Notes: generated from the sequence alone by a model not told the origin. 64,000 bases of DNA from Climacium dendroides (GCA_950106755.1 OX467083.1:24299029-24363028); one strand, 5' to 3'; positions 10,472 through 21,853 are shown, counted from the stretch's first letter. A program made the numbers and translations.

Positions 10472-13400
10472 TCAACGTCTTCCATGCCTAAGAACGCGCC
10501 TAGAAGTATTGGCCGTTGCTTCTGCTACAATTGGTTCATTACCACCACTTTCTACTCGTAGACCTTGTCGAGGCACTGTCCCTAGATAATCACTATCTCT
10601 TGGAACCTCACCATCTTCGCCTATACTAGCACCGATGGACTCGCCATCATTACTGGATGTTGCACTACCACTTTCGCTAGAGGCATTTGAATTTCGATTT
10701 CGTTGTGGTTGAATTATAGAAGACAATGTTCGAAGAGGCCGTTGGCCCGTTGCGTCCATAATGCCATCTATACTAGGCCCTCCTATGTGAACTTCTCTTG
10801 AAAATGGTTGGGATGCCGCTTCTTCTCTCGTTAGTCTTCTACGTGTTCTAGGACTCACACGTTGACTAGTAGTACCTTCATGTCGTGGATGCTTCCCTCG
10901 ATTATTGGCGCGTGTAGATGGGTGCAATGAAGTCGGGTTTGTAGTCGTACGTTGGGACACCATACTAGCCAATCGTGTACCTATCGTTGAAGTAGGTCCA
11001 TGTAGACAAACTCCGGAATTAGATGGCCTGGCTGAACTTTGGATTTGTAGATTCTCTAGTATTGGTGTTTGACGTTGTAGTGCAACATCCCCTTGACTTG
11101 GAGGGGGCATATCTAATTCTCCACCATGAGGGGGCCCTTCTCCGTAGGTGGTCCTTGTAGGCAATGATTGTGGTACTACTACGTCTTGTTCACGTCCTCT
11201 TTCCATGTCAACACTATCTCTTTCCATTGGGGCATCAACTTGTACATCGATAGAATCTGGATTTAGTGGTCTCGGTGCCACAATGTCTTCATTCGTATTT
11301 CCCCCGCTTGGCCCAACATTCCACCTTTGTGGCATTTGTGGTGGACTTCCATCATATCCCTCGTGGTCATTGTCGTTATTATCCCCCTCTTCAAAGTCAA
11401 ATACAGATGCATCAATTAGAGGACGCACTCCTCTCGCCCCCTGAAATCCATGGAATGGTGAGTCATCGCCATCATTGGAACTATCATCTGAATCGTCATC
11501 ATTAGGGTTAGAGCGAACCGAACCCCGGTCTAGACCATCCGATTCATCGGGGTCATAGAATCTTCTGACATCATGTTCTCGGTGTACCACCTTGTCGGAT
11601 TTGCTGCAGCCCTTTCTCTAAGAGTTTTGGAATTGGTGTAAATGTAAACCAATTCCTGAGCATGCTCTGATGTCAGTCTATTGCGTGATTTGTTGTGGAC
11701 AAACGAATACATGCTCCAATTGCGTTCACACGACGATGCAGAGCACACTTGGACGAGGATCTTTTTTGCAATTGGTGCAAGTGTACGAGCACTGGCTCTG
11801 AGAAGGTCCCACCATTCGTGAGGCTGCAAATTTAAAGTGTTTACATCGGGAAGTCCACCAAAAATGCCCCAACGATCTCAAAATGCTTGGTACTCAGACA
11901 AAGCTGAAGCAAATGCTTGATCTGGAACAGCCAATTTGCGCAATACTCTCAATATGCCTTCTCTTGCCTCGTCATCATCCATTAGCAAAACTTCGTCAAG
12001 TAAAAAAGGATTCAATAGAGCCCCAGCATAATGCAAATCTGTCCTTAGCATGCCCCAACGCTTGTAGAAATCATCGATGGCAGGAATTGCATACCGTGGT
12101 TCCAAAGAAAATGGTGGATCCCGTAGAGATAAAACATGCTTTTCCACCTTTTTCATCACAAGCCATGCCTTGTCTAAGCATGGGTGCTTGCCATCAAACT
12201 CTCTAAGAGCAACCAATACGGGCTCCACTATGTGCACAAAGTTTAAACATCTCCTCCAAAATTCATCCGTTCGTACATACCGTCGCACATCGTTGGCTTT
12301 TCTTTTCTTTTCCTCTGATGTCAATCTCTCTGTGTACTCATTCCATTGTGGATTGTGGACTGTTGATTCTATCGCTACCCTCACATGTACCAAACGCTCA
12401 ATCATAAGAAACATGGTTGCAAAGCGTGTTTCAACGGGATTCTTCAAAATGAGATTAGGAGAATGTCGTCGAAAAATTGCAAGTGTCATGTGATGTGTGC
12501 GAATGTATTTCACAATTGACTTGGCTTTCTTGACCATACTTTTTATCCAATCTTGTTTGCCCCAATCTTCAAGTAGAAGGTCAAGTGCATGTGCTGAACA
12601 CCCTTGAAAATATAAGTGTGGAAATCGACGAAGTAACAAAGCACTAACAGCCAACATGTTCCCTGCATTGTCTGTACAAACTTGTACCACATTTTGCGCC
12701 CCTACCCTGTCAATATAATCACCCATGCAATTAGCCACATAAGTAGCATCTTTGCGTTCGCCTGTTGTGTCTATGGATCCAAGAAACACCTCTCCACTTG
12801 TACATACCAACATGACATTCATCAATGGTCGATGGTTGACATTGTCCCATCCATCAGAGCATATTGTAACGCCATACTTGTGGATTGGTGCCTTTGTCTT
12901 CTCCGCTACCATTGCCGCCACTTCGTCTTTTGTAGATTTCATGAGGTTTGTACGAAGTGCATGGTACGCTGGAGGTTTGTAGCCAACTCTCGATTCTGAT
13001 GTTGATTTCACGGCATCCAAAAAAGCCGGATGCCTCGCTACATTGAAAGGTATATTGGCTTCATAGAAGAACTTAGCCCACTTTTTGTCTAGTACTTGCT
13101 TGTTTGATGTATTCATTCCTTCTTGCACAGACAATTGCCTCATTGATCGACTGTGGGCCAAACTTGGGTTGGGTGCGTCTGATGATCGTACTTGAGAGCT
13201 TTGTCCCCTAGTGTTTTCTCCTCCATCGTTTCCTGAGATTGAGGCATCAGGTTCTTGTTCACCACGTACAACACTCGGAAGTACCATTGATGGAGATGTC
13301 ACTTCCACATCCTGTCCACTCCTGTCCGAAGTGCTTGCAGGTATATCCCCTCCGCAATTAAAAAACATTAACTTCACAGCTGCACTAACTTTAGTGCAGG

Positions 13401-13557
13401 CTCTCACTCTAGGGAGCTTGTCTATTCGTCGGTACCCCAAATGGAAAAGCAACCGATCTTTTCGATAGCTTAGCAAAGCTTCGCAAAACTTGCAAGCAAC
13501 TTTTCCATCCACTCGTAGTGTGTACCAAGGTTCCCAATGTGATCTTCCTCCACCCAT
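10472..13557 (-). pseudogene. hAT transposase (BED, DUF659, hAT C-terminal dimerisation), broken
   Basis: The ATG at 13557 opens a 559-codon frame. Residues about 1-45 hold a BED-like zinc finger (CKFCEALLSY then HLGYR). A DUF659/RNase H-like core follows with CSDGWDN and CTDNAGN, which carry the expected catalytic aspartates. A TGA at 11878-11880 interrupts the protein, but the same frame continues to 11530 through the dimerisation motif (SSCERNWS...NRLTSEHAQELVYIY). Between about 11540 and 11590 the frame shifts into a tail of about 350 residues, open to 10472. The tail is rich in Asp, Ser, Asn and Arg and predicted disordered. Array D lies upstream. A normal hAT transposase is about 650-750 residues, so the long tail is unusual. 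In this state it cannot make a full protein unless the stop is read through. Confidence 0.88.
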
Positions 13558-13864
13558 TGCTCTTATCTATTCTTTCCTACTTGCCCCTGCACAAGAAAGA
13601 AGATTAGTATTCTGTATGAAATGCGATGTAGAAGCAATACTTGTTGCTCTCACAACAAGTGCCACCACAACACATTCTTCTTGGATTTTGCTTTACCGCA
13701 ATGGTTGTACTCCAACCAAGTCATGAAAACCAAAATCAGCAAGGAAAAGTAATCTTGAATAGGCGTAAGTCCTTAATATACACCTTTCAGGGCGATCCTA
13801 AAACCCTAAAACCCAGCTAGACGGACTGACGCAAGCGGCTGATGTGTCGACAGGTGGACCTTAA
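13558..13864. promoter_or_regulatory. Leader and promoter interval of the hAT transposase gene
   Basis: About 300 bp between the transposase ATG (minus strand) and array D. No clear TATA box is evident. It probably contains the transcription start and perhaps a leader intron, inferred from position only. Confidence 0.35.
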
Positions 13865-14235
13865 GCCCAACGGAAACGGCCTCCCGTCCTGGGGACGGCT
13901 TCCCGTCCTAGGGACGGCTTCTCATCCTGGGGACGGCTTCCCATCCTGAGGACGGCTTCTCGTCCTGGGGACAGCTTCCCGTCTTGGGGACGGCTTCCCG
14001 TCTTGGGGACGGCTTCCCGTCTTGGGGACGGCTTCCCGTCTTGGGGACGGCTTCCCGTCCTGGGGACAGCTTCCCGTCTTGGGGACAACTTCCCGTCCTG
14101 GGGACAGCTTCCCGTCCTGGGGACAGCTTCCCGTCCTGGGGACGGCTTCCCGTCCTGGGGACGGCTTCTTGTCCTGGGGACGGCCTGCCGTCCGGGGGAC
14201 GGCTTACTGTTCGAGAGGCCGTCCAGGAGTCCGTC
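13865..14235. repeat. GACGG/CCGTC array D (right subterminal, upstream of transposase)
   Basis: Near-perfect tandem array of a 19-bp unit, ggacggcttcccgtcctgg, about 18 copies with variants (cttgggg, cctgggg). It is both subterminal to the right TIR and upstream of the minus-strand transposase gene, so it may serve transposase binding and promoter control at once. The long ORFs on both strands are repeat artefacts. Confidence 0.9.
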
Positions 14236-14368
14236 CACAGCTAGACAGACTTCATCCATGCTGAAACGGTTACGTCAGTATTGGTGACGGATCCTGACGA
14301 CGTCACGACACGTCAAGACGGACGTGTCATGACATCCGGACGTGAAAAGCCCACGTCACGTCCGGATA

Positions 14369-14378
14369 GACAACCCTG
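14369..14378 (-). repeat. hAT terminal inverted repeat, right
   Basis: GACAACCCTG is the exact reverse complement of the left end at 355-364. Confidence 0.9.
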
Positions 14379-14386
14379 AACGAGAC
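14379..14386. repeat. 8-bp target-site duplication, right copy (hAT)
   Basis: AACGAGAC, identical to 347-354. Confidence 0.93.
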
Positions 14387-15240
14387 TGAATGGGATGGTT
14401 GTTCTCCTGTTCCATTTGAGGTTCGTGATATTCCTCCACTTGGTTCCAGTATCACATGCAAGATTTGTTCGACTGCTCCATCGTGTATTGGTAGTTGTCC
14501 TACGAAAATCTATTATGTAGTTTGTGTTCATTTCGGTATTCACAACCACCCTGTAAGAGATGGAGACTACCGGGAGTCCAAGGAGAGAACTCGGTCCTTG
14601 ATATCAGACCAAGTTGAGCGGAACCCGTCTGGAACAAATTCCGCTATTGTCTTGGAGGCTAGCAAGGAGTTCCTTGGAGAGATGCTACTTCGACCCGAAG
14701 GAGCTACACCTACCGTATTTGGTCTCCAGGAATTGATGCCGGTTCTGGAGAAATGCAAATTCATGAGTTCCCCAAGTGTTCGCAATGAAGTCAGTACGTT
14801 CAAGTACTTCCGACGCTTTGAAGTGATGGACAGCATCACAAAGCTTCGTGGCTGTAGCAATTGGGCTTTTGTGCAGGAGAACAAATTCCCTGGTCAGGGA
14901 TCCGACTCTGACAAAATATTTGTGTTCAAAATGTCCGAGGTTGGCCCTGGAAGTGGCATGGACTTGGTATCCCGTATGCAACCTCACCTTCAGGACGCCT
15001 GGATCATGTTTGATCACGTTAGGCGAGTGAAGCTCTGGACTATAATTGCGTGTCATGTTTATGACACGACCTATTTCCGTGTCATGACTATTGCAGTTAG
15101 CGATATGCAGTCAAAAGATGTAGCTACCCAGTGCAACTTCTGGAAAAAATTAAACGTTGTGATGGGTAGACATGGATATACCTTGCCCTATTTTAAGGGC
15201 TTCATGGCTGATTCGGCACAAGCAAATTGGAATGCGGTGC
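14387..15240 (+). pseudogene. MULE-like transposase, middle (catalytic-like) part
   Basis: This continues the frame left at 354. The phase is kept across the duplicated AACGAGAC, and the open frame runs without a stop to 15240, where a CACTA element cuts it. It contains a Cys/His cluster (CKIC...CVHFGIHNHP), then a predicted RNase H-like region ending in PYFKGFMADSAQANWNAV, which resembles the MULE motif around a catalytic Asp. The segment is open for 284 codons, so it is little decayed. Together with the parts at 1-354 and 16331-18332 it forms one gene. MULE is the best guess from architecture; I cannot align it. Confidence 0.62.
15238..15240. repeat. 3-bp target-site duplication, left copy (CACTA)
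   Basis: TGC, paired with TGT at 16328-16330 (one C-to-T change). Three-base duplications are the rule for CACTA elements. Confidence 0.65.
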
Positions 15241-16327
15241 CACTAGAAGAAAAACGTGTCCGTTGCAACCCACTGAGATGCGACTATGCGTCCTATACAA
15301 CTGAAATGCGACTGTAGCCCTTTGTATTTGCACCAAATTTCACGTGTATGTAGTTGTAGTCGCAAAGTAGTCAGAAAATGAAGAATAGGGTTATGATACT
15401 GTAACAGAAGAACTGACATGAGGTGTTATACATCCAGTATTCATTGCAGTTGTCCATGTGGACAGTTATCCGCGAAGTAGAGTCCACCGTGGAAAAATGC
15501 AATCGCTCTGATTACAAGCTGCAATTAAAAACTAGAAGATTGCAACTTAGAAATGACTCAAATGCAACTAGGAATCAACTATAATGCAACTAGAGCCCGA
15601 CTACAGTGCAACTAAAAAACAATTCAAATGCAACTAGAAAACAAGTGCAATGCAGCTAGAACATGACTGAAAATCGATTCAATTGTCCCATATCGATTGC
15701 CAAGAATACCATCAGCTTGAACAGATAAGAATGGTAAGTTACAGCATTCTTGTGTAATGAATTTTGATAGTGAAATTCTAATATTTATATATTTTGTAGA
15801 TTTTTACACTTTGTAGATTTCTATAATCTACAAATCTATAAATTATAACCAAGTCGCAATCTAGTTGCAAACTAGTTGTATGTTAATCGCAAACCAGTTG
15901 CACACTAGTCGCAAACGAGTTGCACATCAATCGCAAACTAGTTGCACACTAGTTGCAAACCAGTTGTATGTCAATCGCAAACCAGTTGCACTCTAGTCGC
16001 AAACCAGTTGCACTCTAGTCGCAAACCAGTTGCACTCTAGTCGCAAACCAGTTGCACATCAATCGCAAACTAGTTGCACATTAGTCGCAAACCAGTTGCA
16101 CACAAATAAGTGAAATAACTTCCACGTAAGCAACCACGTCACAGCAGTTCATCGACGAAGTTCTCCATTGCTTATCGAATGACAAACAACCTCGCGACTG
16201 CAGTGCAACTCATGTGACTTGTTCACTGCGACTGCGAACTCCAGAATATCACCAAGTCGCAAACATCCGATACGACTACAAACCAATCGCAAACCGTAGT
16301 CGCAAAACTCTGCTTTTTCTTCTAGTG
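15241..16327. mobile_element. 1.09-kb non-autonomous CACTA (En/Spm) element
   Basis: It starts CACTAGAAGAAAAA and ends with the exact 14-bp reverse complement at 16314-16327, flanked by TGC/TGT. Both flanks are filled with short subterminal motifs of the types gtcgcaaac and gttgcac in either orientation, as in En/Spm subterminal regions. Removing the element and one duplication joins Val-Arg-Ile codons of the MULE frame without phase change. No transposase is encoded, so it would depend on a partner element. ORFs inside are not gene-like. Confidence 0.85.
15840..16110. repeat. CACTA subterminal array of gtcgcaaac/gttgcac motifs
   Basis: About a dozen alternating gtcgcaaac and agttgcac words. 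Three copies of the 22-bp unit tcgcaaaccagttgcactc+tag are exact at about 15975-16045. Likely transposase-binding sites by analogy with En/Spm TNPA sites. Confidence 0.75.
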
Positions 16328-16330
16328 TGT

Positions 16331-18332
16331 GCATAGTTTATGGAAGTGGTGACCCAACCGAGCCCATGCCCAATCGAGAACGTACATGTTTATTTCATTA
16401 GACTTAGTCAATGGAAAAACTTACGAAGGCAGACATTCGCAGTGACCTTCAAGACCAGCATCGAAAGCTATGCAAACAGTATAAGGATGCAAATTCCTTA
16501 ATAGAGGCAGAGACTAGGTTTCATGCAATTCGAACGTGGTGGCATTCATCCGGAGGCACCACCGGGGAGGGGCTTCGCCGTTTGGAGTTGTGGTTAGCAT
16601 TTTGGCACTTCCGGTATAGGCAATGGGGAGCATTCATGGACACTGTAAGATTCTTGATCACCATATCCCTCGTGTGTTTGTTTTATCAAGATAGGGTTCG
16701 TGTTCCTGTCTTATCTTTTATCATTGCTAATCATTTATTTCTTTTATGCTTCCTATCTTCAGTTTCTTGAGTACTTCATATAACAACCCTAATCGTAGAC
16801 ATTAAACCCAGGAAATATTGGTCCTCTTCATTTGTAGTAGCTTTAATCCATGCTCCCCGGAACAGGGACTCACTAAAGATGAACTTGGACTCATTCCTAC
16901 TTGCAACCTCGCGGAGACCGTCCATAACAAATGGTTGCAACAATCTGGAAAACGTGGCTCTGATTTGTACGTCGCCACCGTAGATGACTATGTTCGAGCG
17001 TTCATGCAAATGGTTAGATATTACCAGTTTCTAAAAGGTGAGAAGCCGGGAACTGGTCCAGAAAAAGAAGAACTATTGCTTCGTGTAGCACAGAGATATG
17101 CCCAACGTACCGGTAATCCGAAAGGATTGAACGATGCCATGGCATCTGTACCAGGTGTCAATGAGTACTGCACTAGGAATACCCACTTAGAAGGCGAGGA
17201 AGTTTTTGGATCTGAGAAGCGAATGCCCAATCTTCCACGTGGTTCTGAATATGACTCGCATCGTCCCGACAAAGTGAATTTCTCCCGACCCCGGGTTGGA
17301 ACGAGGGCCACCCCTGCACCCACACCGGTCATATCCTTGGATTGAATTTCTGAAGAACCATGGCCTGTGACGCATGAAGATTATCCGGATTTGTTGGAGT
17401 CACCTAAGACAAGGTCAATTCCTGCAACTGAGGTGGCCTCCCAAGTGAGGACCGTCCAAGAAACAGTTTGTGATGAGTCTCAATGGCATATTGCCCGCTT
17501 GCCTAAGACGTCTTCAAAGGCATGTTTTGCATTGCAAGCCATTACGCGAAAAAAGTGTGTTGCAAAAATAGTGCAAGGCAATAGGAGAACAACTGCACCT
17601 ACATACACCGGCAGCATGGACAACTACAAGAAAAATAGGATTGAGAGAATGCAATTTTTTTCCTGCAATGATGATATATTGCGGTGCATCAAAGGTTCTC
17701 GGCGGAAATGGGTTCTATCAAAACCGGAAGTACCAGACATTTGGCCGGTGAAAGTTGGAACTAGTCTTACACCCAAAGAGATCCTAGATCTTCAAAATGC
17801 AGGGTTCCGTCTTCCGCAGCGTCTTGAAATTTCCCCTCGTAGGCTATTTGGAAATCATGATTTGCCCCCTAATGTTTTGGGACTTCAAGTTCTAGAGTCA
17901 CCCATAGAGCACCCCAGCACACGGTTAGGAAAGAAGATTCGGAGGAATCCAAAAGCACCTACAACAAAGCAAGCAAACAATTGCGTCTCCGCACTCACAA
18001 TGCAAGCAGTGGTTCGTGAAGTTACTATGGTACCGCATCCGGGATTTGGATGCATCATTGCACTGGACTCAGATACACCGCCTGCCATTGAACATTACAT
18101 GATCACTGTAAGTGCATTTCCTGAATGCACTTGCCCTTATTTCAAGGAGATGTTAACAAAGGCTTTAGGAAAAAAAGGGCAATGGGCTAATTGCAAGCAC
18201 TTGTACTTTTTGTTCATTGGAGTTTGCCAATTGGATTCAGAAGTAGATCTTTTTATTCATGCTCCAAGCTTTAGCTTTAACGAAGTGAAACGTATACTTC
18301 AGAGTGGTATCTTAAAGCTGAAATCCAATTAG
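16331..18332 (+). pseudogene. MULE-like transposase, C-terminal part with SWIM zinc finger
   Basis: The frame resumes at 16331 in phase with 15240. Two TAG stops lie just before the Met at 16411 (in a context reading FH-stop-T-stop-SMEKL). A probable intron follows, with donor GTAAGA at about 16650 and acceptor TTCAG at about 16770. After further frame damage a frame from about 16806 reaches a TGA at 17343-17345. The same frame then runs open to 18332. The C-terminal part carries a SWIM finger (CTCPYF ... NCKHLYF) near 18126-18210, the usual position in MULE transposases. The gene is decayed by stops plus small indels and by two transposon insertions. TIRs of the MULE were not found: the left one is outside the window and the right one is not recognisable. 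Confidence 0.68.
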
Positions 18333-21300
18333 TACACAGTTATGCTTCAAAATGGTTGGCACTAGCATATTGCAGTGTACCTTTGGATGATGTGTTCCAA
18401 ACTTGTTTCACGTAACATTAGTAGTGAGAGTAAAAGGGCCACTACTGAATTTCAATTGTCATTCCTCCATTGCACCTTGCACTATCATGCGTGATTGCCC
18501 ATCCCACTCTCTAGTATGATTTGTATATATCTCTAGATATAAAATATTCATAGAGGGTTGTTTAGATTGGTACTAATCATTGCGATTAAAAAAAATGGCC
18601 TTCCCTTGTCCTAATCCAGTGAATCCACTGAAAATGACCTTAAGTTCATTGACTTTTTACAATGAATATGGTAGGACAACGACAGAGTTACTTAGAGGTG
18701 GTCACCTTATGCATTCAAAAGTTTGCAACATTTACCTGAACTTCCTATGGTTGTAAACCCATTTTTTATTAGCACTATCTCATACTAGCATTGGTAGCCT
18801 AAACCTAAACCCTTGAAATACAGATGAGTAGCAATTATTGATGAATATAGTACTTGCTAACATAATTGAAATGCATTATTATTGATAGGAAGTTTTTCAA
18901 CATGCTAATGCCTTTCATATGATAAATTGGTAAAGTGGTTGGGCATGGATGAACTTAATTAATCATTTTAACCCTATCACATGGAAATGTTAGCCTAATC
19001 CCAATCGTTCTAACTACAGTTGTTCAGTAGTGTAAGTTAAATTGTTCACCTAACCTTACATTTTTCAATACAATAAACAGATGTGCATCCAACAATAAAA
19101 AGTTTATATGAACCCTGAACCCAATGCTCTAAACCCAAAATATAGTCCTCTATAAAAAGTTAACAGATGTGCAATAAACAAGACACGAAGGCAATAATAA
19201 ATACCGTAAACATTGAACCCTCACCCTAGAAGTATGTCTGTCCTTCACCTTTGAAGGGTCATTTCACGGTTTGAGGTCCCCAATTATATTTAGATTGAGA
19301 AAACACAGTTATAGGGGTACCCCTAAATCCTAAAACTGCCGTGAAAGGTTATGTTATGTATCTTGATATCACGGTTATAGGTTCACACCCAAATAATCTT
19401 TTTGCTGTGGACTTAGGGTTTCCTGTCTTGGATCCACGGTGATAGGTCCATTTCCATGGTTATAGGGGCATGAATATAAAGTTATCATGTTTGACTTTGT
19501 AAAACTTCAAAGCAACCCTAGTCTAAACATGTACAAGACATACTTCATTCAGAAGTTCATTGAATTTGGGATACATAACCATGAACACCTTTTTTCTTAC
19601 ATGTCCAATGGATTTTTCCATGAAATGTAGACAAAGTCATCTATTTAGTTGATTTGAAAATATTCCCAATCAATTGCCCGCCTAAACATTTATAACTTTG
19701 AGGCATCTATCTTCTTGGGCCACTTTGGCAAAAAGCCCTAAATCCTAATTATCCACTGAAACCTTCCTATTCCTCCATCTCCTCTCCCCCCTTCCGTCTA
19801 GGCAATTGAAAGGCCAATCCTTAAAGAATCCTTTCTCCTTTCTCCCTCCCATGCCGTTGATCTAGATATGGGTAGGGATACTTTACAGGGCTAGATACGA
19901 TATAATATAGACACGGTCCGGATGCGAGATACATAGTTGAGTTCGAATACAATACAAATCCAATACGGTACGAAGATGAGATACAGAATATAGTTCAAAT
20001 GCAATATAAATACGATATGGTATAGATACAAAATACAAGGTACGAGGTACGGATACGAATATATCCTGTATCAAATGTTACCCTCAGCCCCACCTGAAAA
20101 ATACAGAAGGGCAGGAAGGGGGGGAAAAAAGCTAAATTTAATATAATAAAAGTTTGAGCTTATTGGTGGGAGGTACTAAAATTCAATTTCATTTTTTTTT
20201 GGGAGTGGATAGTGAGACAATCTCACTATCCACTCGAAAGACAAGCCACAAAGCTTTGGCACATGAACCAATTAATTGATATAGCATTAAAACACCAATC
20301 CCCTACACAAATTGGTTAGTCATAATCCCACCGTAGGAGGTGTCCAATGTCATTGTTGAAGTTACGCACCAACAATAATAAAACCATTCTTCTAAGTTGA
20401 ATCAATATAACCCTTCCCTCCATGTGGTCAATGGTCCTAAAATATTTCTACATATATTCAGGTTGTAGTCCACCCTAAACTTTAGAGCTTAAACTTTTTA
20501 AATCCCCAAATTTTGAGACTGGACTTTTTATTACCTTAAAGTATGCTAATTTATGGAACTAAGGCCCAAAATTTTTAGTTGACTTTTGAAGCTAACCACC
20601 CAAATTCAACAAAATAAATAAATACATAAATTTCTACCGCACCAAATTACAAAAAAAGGCCCTAAATCAATGCTCCATGCTCCAATTCCATGCTCTACAC
20701 TCTACGCTCCCGCTTTACGCTCGTATACTAGCTTCGTTGTGTCAACTTGCCTTGTGAAGTTTGTGATAGGCCATTTACCTAAAAAGGCTTGTGAGAATTT
20801 TGCCAATTGCCAAGGATTGGTGTTTGAATTGGTGACCTAAGAAAATTACTTAAAAATTAGCATAGTATTTTGGTCAAATAGCATAGATGACAAATTTACT
20901 TGTTGAATTGAATAGGTCTTTGCAAGATGATGAAACAAAGTTCAATGAACAAGTGAATAGAAGGAAACTTGTGAGTGTATGTTGTATAGTTGAATATTTC
21001 ATCGTCTAATTATCTGAATTTGGTAGCATATTGTACTTCAAATGTGAGTCTAATTGCATTCTTTATGGTAGTTCAAGTTAACTTAATGTTGTTGAAGTAA
21101 AGGATTCATTTGGTCAAGTAACTCAATTCATAGAATAGACTAATGACTAGATTTTATGAAGTTATATTAACACTTTGTTAAGTAAGGCCATATTTGTTAT
21201 ATTGTGACTTTTCACAGTCTCACTTTTATCTTGACTCAAAGATAAACCACTTTATATCTTTTATTAGTATTTTTTTATAAATAGGTAACAATATCAATTT

Positions 21301-21853
21301 TTAGAATTTTATTTTAGAATCACTATTTGGACATTATTTATTCTTGGTTTCAATTATTATTTTTGTAAATGAATTTATAATATCTAACATTCTATCTCAA
21401 AATTTGCGAAAAGTCTCAATATAACAAATATGGCCTTAAGTACAATTTAAGTGAATACTTTGATTAGACAAATTATGGGTTGTAACTTGTAAGTGAATGG
21501 AAATTGAAATAGCTAGTGTACTTTGTTGTTTTGATATGAGATTATTGCCTTGAGGTTGATGGCTAGCTGCTTTTAAGTTGTATGCAAAATGCCAAGAAGA
21601 TTAATTGTTGATTATTGGTGAGTGATATGTGAGGATTAATTTCATTTAAATTTTTTTTAAGAATGCTTTCCATCATTGCAATGCAATTTTATATTTGAGA
21701 CAATTAGAATGAGTGTGGGTAAGGCAAATTGCAAATGCAAATACTACATTTTGTATAACCAAGAGTATGGATTTTATGGTAGTTTGAGTAATAGTCAATT
21801 TACAAGAACCTAGGGAGCATGTCTAAGTGAAGGATACATTTGATTGACATATG
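18333..21853. other. Non-coding interval between transposons
   Basis: About 3.5 kb of AT-rich sequence with no convincing gene. About 19870-20070 is a degenerate run of atacgata/gagatac words, and about 20670-20730 holds short 'tgctc' repeats. A perfect hairpin is listed separately. The right end of the MULE element should lie near the left part of this interval. Confidence 0.5.
20203..20235. repeat. Perfect 15-bp inverted repeat (hairpin), 3-nt loop
   Basis: GAGTGGATAGTGAGA, then CAA, then the exact reverse complement. It follows a T run. It could be a cruciform/hairpin or the fused ends of an element; no gene ends here. Confidence 0.75.

Larger units (their letters stand above)
355..14378. 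mobile_element. 14.0-kb hAT-superfamily DNA transposon carrying three genes
   Basis: The element starts CAGGGTTGTC at 355 and ends with its reverse complement GACAACCCTG at 14378. It is flanked by identical 8-bp duplications AACGAGAC. CAGGG termini and 8-bp duplications are the hAT signature, and the element encodes a BED/DUF659/hAT-dimerisation transposase on the minus strand. It also carries a coiled-coil/RING gene (minus) and a kinase-like gene (plus). GACGG-rich arrays lie at 480-1165, 4945-5242, 7618-8030 and 13865-14235. AT-rich inserts (about 1500-2050 and 5250-6060) with relatives elsewhere in the window show that later repeats enlarged it. Typical plant hAT elements are 2-5 kb with one gene, so size and cargo are unusual. 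All three genes are broken, so this copy is probably not autonomous. It sits inside a MULE-like coding frame. Confidence 0.92.

Noticed and set aside
13861..14287. Long ORFs on both strands (Gly/Thr/Pro-rich)
   Set aside because: A 19-bp tandem repeat, not divisible by three, opens all frames; no codon bias or domain.
15975..16045. Regular 22-bp repeats as a possible CRISPR array
   Set aside because: No unique spacers, plant context, and they lie in the subterminal region of a CACTA element.
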